Shown: one piece after another, positions 6,864 through 11,851 of the stretch
Layout: each line of letters begins with the position of its first letter
How positions within the stretch are numbered: the first letter of the stretch is position 1
Source of the DNA: Gammaproteobacteria bacterium
GTDB lineage: Bacteria > Pseudomonadota > Gammaproteobacteria > Pseudomonadales > Azotimanducaceae_A
Direction: 5' to 3'
Length of the DNA stretch: 11,851 bases
Assembly: GCA_002714125.1 (NCBI GenBank)
Contig: PAWP01000125.1
Location: forward strand, 1-11,851
Position numbers and translations under genes: made by a program
Notes under the pieces: model-generated
Told to the model about the DNA's origin: nothing
The model's database searches: none
What the model saw: the letters and a program-made list of their open reading frames with translations, nothing else

Positions 6864-9065
6864 ATGAATCGCATCGTGATTATTATTGCGCTGGTACTGG
6901 TGGTTTGCGGCATCGTCTACGTCACGTCAGAGAACGGTGGTGGCGTAAAGGCGCCGCCTGCGGCAATAGCGACAGGTGGGCAGAACGAGACAGCGGGTGT
7001 GCCTACACCCACAATCGGCATGATCGACGATGAGCGGATCATCAATGCGGAGAGTGAGCCGGGTAACTGGCTGGCCTATGGCCGCACCTATGAGGAGCAA
7101 CGCTTCTCACCTCTGGATGCCATCAATAAAGATACTGTCAGCGGCCTGGGCCTTGAATGGTTCCTCGACATGCGCTCAAACCGCGCTCTGGAGTCGACAC
7201 CAATCGTCGTGGACGGCACTATGTTCCTGACGACTGCATGGAGTCGTGTGCACGCGATTGACGCGGTCACAGGTGAAGAGAAGTGGTTCTACGATCCGAA
7301 GGTGCCTGGCGCCTGGGCCCGTAAGGCCTGCTGCGATGTTGTCAATCGAGGCGCGGCCGTCTACAAGGGCCGGGTCTACTTTGCCAGCCTTGATGGCCGC
7401 TTGATAGCACTTGACGCAGCCACGGGAAAGCTGGTGTGGGAGGTCAATACGATTGACCGTGAACGTGACTACACAATTACCGGCGCCCCACGCGTTGCGA
7501 ATGGCAAAGTTTTCATCGGCAACGGTGGTGCAGAGTATGGGGTTCGCGGCTACGTCACTGCCTACGACGCGGAAACGGGCGATCAGGTCTGGCGTTTCTA
7601 TACCGTCCCGGGTGATCCTTCAAAGCCGTTCGAACATCCGGAGATGGCACTTGCGGCGGAAACCTGGAAAGGGGGTGAATGGTGGAAGATAGGCGGCGGT
7701 GGCACCGTCTGGAACTCGATCGTCTACGACCCCGATTTCAACCATCTCTACCTGGGCGTAGGCAACGGTTCGCCTTGGACCCGCGCGATTCGCTCGCCCG
7801 GCGGCGGTGACAATCTCTTCCTTTCCTCGATTGTTGCGGTAGATGCCGATACTGGAGAGATGAAGTGGTACTACCAGACCACGCCGGGTGACAACTGGGA
7901 CTACACGGCTGTACAGGACATCGTGCTGGCTGATTTGGAAGTTGATGGTGTACTGCGCAAGGTGCTGATGCAGGCCCCCAAGAATGGGTTCTTCTATGTG
8001 CTAGACCGGTCGGACGGTGAACTGCTGCGTGCTCACAAGTATGTTGCGACGAACTGGGCAACCCACGTCGACATGAAAACGGGGCGTCCGGTGGAAGATC
8101 CGGCCCTGGATTACTCCGAGGAGCCCAAATGGATCATGCCCGGGCCGATTGGCGGCCATAATTGGCAGGCGATGGCGTTTGATGCGGGCCGCGGGCTCGT
8201 TTATATCCCAGCGATCGAAAACCCCCTTGCGTACGCCATGAATGAAGAGTGGAAGCAGACCGGCAACTACAAACACATCGAGGGCGGCTGGAATCTGGGC
8301 TTGGAACTGGGCCGAATCGTTCAGGTTATGGATGAAGCGGGTACGCCGCCCCCTGCGGGCGGGTATCTAAAGGCGTTTGACCCGCTGACCGGGGAAGAGG
8401 CCTGGGCTATCGAGTATGGGCATTACTGGAACGGTGGCACTCTGGCAACGGCCGGTGGTCTGGTCTTCCAGGGCAACTATCTGGGCGAGGTGAATGCCCA
8501 CGACTCGGACACTGGCAAGGTACTATGGACGTTTGATGCATACACGTCGTTCCTTGCGCCGCCGATCAGCTACGCAATCGACGGCAAACAGTACGTCGCG
8601 ATTCTTTCAGGTACCGGCGGGGGTGAGCTGTTTACCGGGGAAGTCCCGACGATGGCATCGCTTCAGTACGGTAACTTTGGCAAGCTGCTGGTGTTTGCGC
8701 TGGGTGGGGACACGGAACTGCCGCAGCCCACGGCACTTGATCGCGCAATCCCGGAGCAGCCAGATATCGCCTTCACGGATGACGATGTCCGCCTGGGTGA
8801 AGAGGCGTACCACATGAACTGCGCCGTCTGTCATGGATTTACGGTGAAGTCTTCCGGCGTTGTCTCGGATCTTCGTCTCATGAACGCCGACAACCACAAG
8901 ATCTTTAAAGAGATCGTGCTGGATGGGATCTATGCCGAACGTGGTATGGCAGGCTTTGCCGACTTGATTGACGAGGCCGACGCCAGACGTATCCAGGCCT
9001 ATGTGATCAGCCGAGCAAATGAGGATCGGGCCGCTGCGGCGGAAGGCGCCAGTGAAGGTGAGTAG
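6864..9065 (+). CDS. PQQ-dependent alcohol dehydrogenase with C-terminal cytochrome c (quinohaemoprotein)
   Basis: This is a 733-residue type II-like quinohaemoprotein dehydrogenase that oxidises an alcohol in the periplasm using pyrroloquinoline quinone and passes electrons to its own haem. An N-terminal hydrophobic segment (about 4-20) is a signal or membrane anchor. The eight-bladed propeller covers about 60-615. It has the vicinal disulphide pair Cys156-Cys157 (RKACCDVV), probable Ca2+ ligands Glu224 and Asn301, the catalytic base Asp346 (GDNWDYT), Lys373, and GGHNWQAMAFD (430-440). Residue 348, two after the base, is Thr rather than the Asp typical of lanthanide enzymes, so Ca2+ use is predicted. 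The cytochrome c domain follows, with CAVCH (653-657) and Met695 as likely sixth ligand. The ATG at 6864 has an AGGACGGGGAGAGG ribosome site; the frame open upstream of it overlaps the divergent CoA-transferase and is not used. No pqq biosynthesis genes are in the window. The natural alcohol is unknown. Confidence 0.92.
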   Translation: MNRIVIIIALVLVVCGIVYVTSENGGGVKAPPAAIATGGQNETAGVPTPTIGMIDDERIINAESEPGNWLAYGRTYEEQRFSPLDAINKDTVSGLGLEWFLDMRSNRALESTPIVVDGTMFLTTAWSRVHAIDAVTGEEKWFYDPKVPGAWARKACCDVVNRGAAVYKGRVYFASLDGRLIALDAATGKLVWEVNTIDRERDYTITGAPRVANGKVFIGNGGAEYGVRGYVTAYDAETGDQVWRFYTVPGDPSKPFEHPEMALAAETWKGGEWWKIGGGGTVWNSIVYDPDFNHLYLGVGNGSPWTRAIRSPGGGDNLFLSSIVAVDADTGEMKWYYQTTPGDNWDYTAVQDIVLADLEVDGVLRKVLMQAPKNGFFYVLDRSDGELLRAHKYVATNWATHVDMKTGRPVEDPALDYSEEPKWIMPGPIGGHNWQAMAFDAGRGLVYIPAIENPLAYAMNEEWKQTGNYKHIEGGWNLGLELGRIVQVMDEAGTPPPAGGYLKAFDPLTGEEAWAIEYGHYWNGGTLATAGGLVFQGNYLGEVNAHDSDTGKVLWTFDAYTSFLAPPISYAIDGKQYVAILSGTGGGELFTGEVPTMASLQYGNFGKLLVFALGGDTELPQPTALDRAIPEQPDIAFTDDDVRLGEEAYHMNCAVCHGFTVKSSGVVSDLRLMNADNHKIFKEIVLDGIYAERGMAGFADLIDEADARRIQAYVISRANEDRAAAAEGASEGE

Positions 9066-9087
9066 AGGGCGGGCACCGGTAAACTGT

Positions 9088-9648
9088 CTAACCGTCAAGT
9101 GGCTTTTTCATTGGCAACGCTGGCCTGGGTGCTGAACGGAACTCAATCTCCAGTCCGTCCTCGGGCTCAGCATTGGGCGCCGGGCCGCTTGGTACACCGC
9201 CCACGGGCGCCTCGGTCTCTTCCGATGGGGTGATTGAGCCCCGGGATAGGTAGCCGTTCATCGGTTTGCCGCCCTCTATCGCTGCGATGGCCTCCTGCAC
9301 CTGACTTGCGGTGTCGTTGTTGAACGGCAGCTGGTGCGCACGCGGTTTGCCGTAGGGTTCTCCGGTCGGGTCGAGTGGTCGGAGCCAGACGTAAATCCAG
9401 CCTTCGCGCTGGATCGCCTTGTCAGGTTCCTCGATCATGGCCCAGGCCAGCCTAAAGCGCTCAGGCAGTGGATCCTGTATTGGCCAGCCTTGCATTTCAC
9501 GCAGACCGTAGTAAGTGCCGACGTACAGCGCGGAAGTGAGCACCACCGTCCACACCTTGAAGCCTATCGACCAGTTAGTGCGGAGCCAGACGTTCAGAAC
9601 CAGCGCTGCTATGAGTGCAAACGCGAGCGCAAGAATGGGCACGGTCAT
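9088..9648 (-). CDS. Two-TM protein of unknown function, last gene of the ExbBD-like operon
   Basis: I do not recognise a family for this 186-residue protein. Two hydrophobic segments (about 2-20 and 29-48) form a membrane hairpin at the N-terminus. A globular part follows (about 55-125), with aromatic-rich stretches (REGWIYVWLRPLDPTGEPYG) and a predicted helix (TASQVQEAIAAIEGG). The C-terminal 50 residues are rich in Pro, Glu, Gly and Ala and are probably disordered, ending in a basic PMKKPL tail. Its ATG overlaps the stop of the MotB/ExbD-like gene by four bases (ATGA), so the two proteins are probably made together and may form a complex. The last two genes are 22 bases apart, end to end, with the convergent PQQ dehydrogenase. 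I saw no strong terminator in the gap. A role as an assembly or accessory subunit of the channel pair is inference from position only. Confidence 0.8.
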   Translation of the reverse strand: MTVPILALAFALIAALVLNVWLRTNWSIGFKVWTVVLTSALYVGTYYGLREMQGWPIQDPLPERFRLAWAMIEEPDKAIQREGWIYVWLRPLDPTGEPYGKPRAHQLPFNNDTASQVQEAIAAIEGGKPMNGYLSRGSITPSEETEAPVGGVPSGPAPNAEPEDGLEIEFRSAPRPALPMKKPLDG

Positions 9649-10268
9649 CTGGATTTGCCCTTGCGGTTAACAAGCGTGAGCAGAGACTTAGCGAGCGCGC
9701 TGGTGGCGACGGTGTCGCCATCGGCGTCGAGCGTGAACCGCGTTGCGGTGACTTCATGGCCAGTCCGACTGAGTTCGTGCACGCCATAGTAGAGCAGTGT
9801 TACTTTCGGATTTAGCTTCTCCAATTTGACGCCCACCGGCAGAGGCTCGCCAAAGTTGGCTTTGTAGTGCAACAGGTTGATGACGTATTCGCCGGGCACC
9901 CATGACCGCAGCGATACGGTTTCCTGATTGATTGGGTTCGAAACCAGTTGCCCATTGATCTCGAGCTGGTCCTGATAGCGCCCGCGGTCGTCGCGATCCA
10001 GGTGCATGACGCCGGTGTCACGGTTGTCGAACCATAGGATCTGACCACCCGGATCCTCAACTAGCACGTCAACGTCGTCTGGGTGGTGATCCGGCCATGA
10101 TACTGTGATCAGGAATTCCGCCTTGTGTTCAATGTTGCCCTCGCTTTGGGTATCTGCGATCAGCATGAACGCGATCACAAACATGAAGGCAAAGCCCAGT
10201 AGGGCGTTAAAGAGCAGGTCGGTGAACGCGTCATTGCCTTGCCTTGGCTGGTACCAGCGGCTCTGCAC
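9645..10268 (-). CDS. MotB/ExbD-like single-TM protein with YfaP/DUF2135-like periplasmic domain
   Basis: This 207-residue inner-membrane protein has a short cytoplasmic head, one TM helix (about 18-38) and a periplasmic domain. Asp17, at the TM entrance in FTDLLFNALLGFAFMF, sits where ExbD, TolR and MotB carry their essential proton-binding aspartate, and the next upstream gene encodes the matching MotA/ExbB-type channel subunit. There is no OmpA-like peptidoglycan-binding domain and no ExbD fold. Instead residues 50-95 read LITVSWPDHHPDDVDVLVED then GG, and LDRDDRGRYQD. This resembles the Asp-rich beta-sandwich of YfaP/DUF2135-type proteins, where such loops may bind Ca2+. Beta-rich sequence continues (WVPGEYVINLLHY). 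The start codon is GTG at 10268, one base after the upstream stop and without a clear ribosome site, so translation is probably coupled. The family likeness of the periplasmic part is from pattern only. Confidence 0.78.
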   Translation of the reverse strand: MQSRWYQPRQGNDAFTDLLFNALLGFAFMFVIAFMLIADTQSEGNIEHKAEFLITVSWPDHHPDDVDVLVEDPGGQILWFDNRDTGVMHLDRDDRGRYQDQLEINGQLVSNPINQETVSLRSWVPGEYVINLLHYKANFGEPLPVGVKLEKLNPKVTLLYYGVHELSRTGHEVTATRFTLDADGDTVATSALAKSLLTLVNRKGKSR

Positions 10269-10269
10269 G

Positions 10270-10989
10270 CTACGTGGAACCGCGTAGCATTGGTATCACA
10301 TTGACTTCAACCGCCCGCGCCACCTCGGAGACGTACCTGACTGCGGCGTTGCCGAGTACTTCGTACTGCAACGCAAGTAGAGTACTAGTCACCAGACCTG
10401 CTATTGTGGTGAAAAGCGCAACTGCCATGCCGCCGCTCATTTCACCGAGCATTCGCTGCAGCACGTTGGGATCGAAGTCCTGCAGTTCACCAACCGGCAT
10501 GAGCATCATGATGAAACCAATGATCGTGCCCAGAAGGCCGAGTTTGAGCAGCCCGTCCGCAGCAAAGTGGCCAAAGGCGTGCCGGGCGACAAGCCGCTCG
10601 CCGAGCGCGTCGAGCAGAACCTGACTGCCACCCTCGAGCTTACCGCGTCGTATCAGATCGCTGATAACGTCCGCAAAGTAGCCGGATGGCACTGCTTGCG
10701 CGCCGATCTGGAGGCCGTCGTCGATCAGGTGCAGTTCGCCGGGCGCGGCGCCCTGCAGCATGGCCCTCGTTTCCTCGAGGTCTGCGTGGGCGCGCGACAT
10801 TTCCAATATCAGGTACAGCCATTGCAGGGATAACACGGCGTAACATCCGAGGATCACCCAACTGATGTAGCTACGGTCGCTCTCAAGGGCAAGGCTTAAG
10901 AGGCCGGCATCCGCCGTGAGAAATACGCCGAACAAGATAAGGCCGAGCAGAATTAGGGCACGCAGCAGGAGGGTGTGACGGACAGGCAT
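10270..10989 (-). CDS. MotA/TolQ/ExbB-family proton-channel protein
   Basis: This 239-residue inner-membrane protein has four predicted TM helices: about 8-28, 42-63, 145-165 and 185-207. A cytoplasmic loop of about 80 residues lies between TM2 and TM3. TM3 (LLKLGLLGTIIGFIMMLMPV) and TM4 (GGMAVALFTTIAGLVTSTLL) carry the family's conserved signatures, including the Gly/Thr-rich face that lines the proton path. Such proteins form a pentamer around a dimer of an ExbD/TolR/MotB partner and turn proton flow into mechanical work. The next gene, one base downstream, encodes such a partner. The frame also allows a TTG start at 10995, but the ATG at 10989 is chosen because it is a standard start. It begins 25 bases after the PHP phosphatase stop. 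There is no long coiled-coil tail like that of Zorya ZorA and no TonB gene beside it, so the driven process is unknown. Confidence 0.87.
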   Translation of the reverse strand: MPVRHTLLLRALILLGLILFGVFLTADAGLLSLALESDRSYISWVILGCYAVLSLQWLYLILEMSRAHADLEETRAMLQGAAPGELHLIDDGLQIGAQAVPSGYFADVISDLIRRGKLEGGSQVLLDALGERLVARHAFGHFAADGLLKLGLLGTIIGFIMMLMPVGELQDFDPNVLQRMLGEMSGGMAVALFTTIAGLVTSTLLALQYEVLGNAAVRYVSEVARAVEVNVIPMLRGST

Positions 10990-11014
10990 AGTCAAATGGC
11001 TGGACTCAGGTGGT

Positions 11015-11851
11015 TTAGTTACGGTGCCGGTTGCATTCCGGTTTTACCCAGTTACTGGACCCGCCGTTTGCTTCAAGAATGCCGACACCGGCTGCGAGGC
11101 CCTTGCCAATGCTCGCAACGCCGTGTGAATCATCACCGGTGGTCATGGCGATGCCATTGGCAATCGCATAGGCCATCAACGGTTCTGAGATGTAGGGCTC
11201 CTCGGCACCCTTGCTCAGGGCGCGTACATTCAGGTCCAGGATTAGGCCAAGCTCACCAATACGATCGAGGTTGCGCATTGCGCGATCCATCACCGCGGGC
11301 ACCTTCCAGCGCTCACGGTAGTCGGGGTCATGGATTCGAATCAGGTCGAAATGGCCTACGACCGCAGGCTCGAATCGGTTGATGAGCTCTAGTTGTTTGT
11401 CGAAGTAGTCACAATACAACCCTTCTATGCCGCCAGAAATTTGGGCCGCGCGATGGTAGTCCTCGATTTTGTTGTCGAACAGCAGATCATGTATGTGGTG
11501 CACGGACCCCACCAGCATCTCGGGTTGATGCCGGTTGATCAGTTCCGCCACTTCTGACTCGTAACCGGTATACCCCTCGGTCTCGAAGCCCACCAGAATC
11601 TCCATCCGGCCCCGCCATTGGCTCTGCAGTCGGCGTGCCTCGGCGAAGTAGGCGGTAAATCGTTTCTGAACAGCGGCCACGTCCATGCCGTCCTTACGCT
11701 CTTCCGGCGGGATCATGGCATGTCGGAGTGGGGCCATGTGCTCGGTCAGACATATCCATTCGAAGCCCTGCTCCGCGTAGGTGGCTACCACCGCGGCAAG
11801 TGGGTCAACAGCGTGTCCGCAAAAACTGCCGCTGTGGCCGCCATGGACCGA
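11015..11851 (-). CDS. PHP-family histidinol-phosphatase-like phosphoesterase (5' end outside window)
   Basis: This is a metal-dependent phosphoesterase of the PHP superfamily, resembling yeast HIS2-type histidinol phosphatase. The frame stays open to the window edge, so the 278 visible residues lack the first few. The edge-proximal part already carries the first metal-binding motif (VHGGHSGSFCGHAVDPLA). A GTG at 11791 is therefore not the real start, because it would remove that motif. The other metal/active-site motifs follow in order: LTEHM, GFETEGY, GSVHHIHD, VVGHFDLIRIHD and TTGDDSHG, all intact, so a functional trinuclear-metal centre is expected. Histidinol-phosphate hydrolysis (step eight of histidine synthesis) is the family's best-known reaction, but no other his gene is here. 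It lies 25 bases before the ExbB-like gene on the same strand and may share its transcript. Substrate and link to the membrane genes are unproven. Confidence 0.85.
   Translation of the reverse strand, partial: SVHGGHSGSFCGHAVDPLAAVVATYAEQGFEWICLTEHMAPLRHAMIPPEERKDGMDVAAVQKRFTAYFAEARRLQSQWRGRMEILVGFETEGYTGYESEVAELINRHQPEMLVGSVHHIHDLLFDNKIEDYHRAAQISGGIEGLYCDYFDKQLELINRFEPAVVGHFDLIRIHDPDYRERWKVPAVMDRAMRNLDRIGELGLILDLNVRALSKGAEEPYISEPLMAYAIANGIAMTTGDDSHGVASIGKGLAAGVGILEANGGSSNWVKPECNRHRN

Noticed and set aside
6864..6923. Lipoprotein signal in the PQQ dehydrogenase
   Set aside because: The sequence before the cysteine is LVV, which does not fit the small residues required at positions -2 and -1 of a lipobox.
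8607..9098. Minus-strand frame of 163 codons
   Set aside because: It lies opposite the PQQ dehydrogenase, whose haem motif and full-length similarity make the plus strand the real gene.
9645..10989. Zorya-type anti-phage system (ZorA/ZorB)
   Set aside because: The channel subunit has no long tail, the partner has no OmpA-like peptidoglycan-binding domain, and no ZorC, ZorD or ZorE gene is present.
11015..11791. GTG at 11791 as the start of the PHP gene
   Set aside because: The frame continues to the window edge and includes the first metal-binding motif upstream of that codon.

Overview
The window (11,851 bases, moderately GC-rich, bacterial codon use) looks like chromosomal DNA from a proteobacterium. 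My best guess is an environmental, possibly marine, gammaproteobacterium. This is inferred from gene style: class III CoA-transferases, an HSD17B4-like dehydrogenase, a PQQ quinohaemoprotein dehydrogenase and an ExbB/ExbD-type operon. No rRNA, tRNA, insertion sequence, integrase or CRISPR array was seen, so nothing fixes the taxonomy.

Layout. Bases 1-294 are gene-poor, with a weak coding-like remnant on the minus strand. A small secreted Sel1-repeat protein follows (310-915, +). Bases 916-1340 hold no intact gene. The catabolic block runs from about 1341 to 9065. It starts with the 5' stub of an enoyl-CoA hydratase gene (1341-1505, -), whose GTG start overlaps the stop of a tandem (fused) class III CoA-transferase (1502-3871, -). 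Divergent from that is an HSD17B4-type short-chain dehydrogenase (3963-4886, +). Next is a degraded stretch (4887-5521) carrying a broken hydrolase-like reading frame. A single-domain class III CoA-transferase (5522-6724, -) is divergent from a membrane-anchored PQQ-dependent alcohol dehydrogenase with a C-terminal cytochrome c domain (6864-9065, +).

The right end is a compact minus-strand operon, transcribed toward the catabolic block. Its order is a HIS2-like PHP-family phosphatase (cut by the window edge), a MotA/TolQ/ExbB channel protein, a MotB/ExbD-like single-TM protein whose periplasmic part resembles a YfaP/DUF2135-type beta domain, and a two-TM protein of unknown function. The genes are separated by 25 bases, by 1 base and by a 4-base ATGA overlap.

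How the parts may work together (inference). The PQQ enzyme would oxidise an alcohol in the periplasm and feed electrons to cytochrome c. The CoA-transferases would activate the resulting carboxylic acid as a CoA thioester, and the dehydrogenase and the (now broken) hydratase would do beta-oxidation-type steps. The substrate is not readable from the sequence. The right-hand operon looks like a proton-driven ExbBD-like energy-transduction module with an unusual periplasmic domain. It is the best candidate here for an undescribed system. Two broken genes near the CoA-transferases suggest that the catabolic block is partly decaying.
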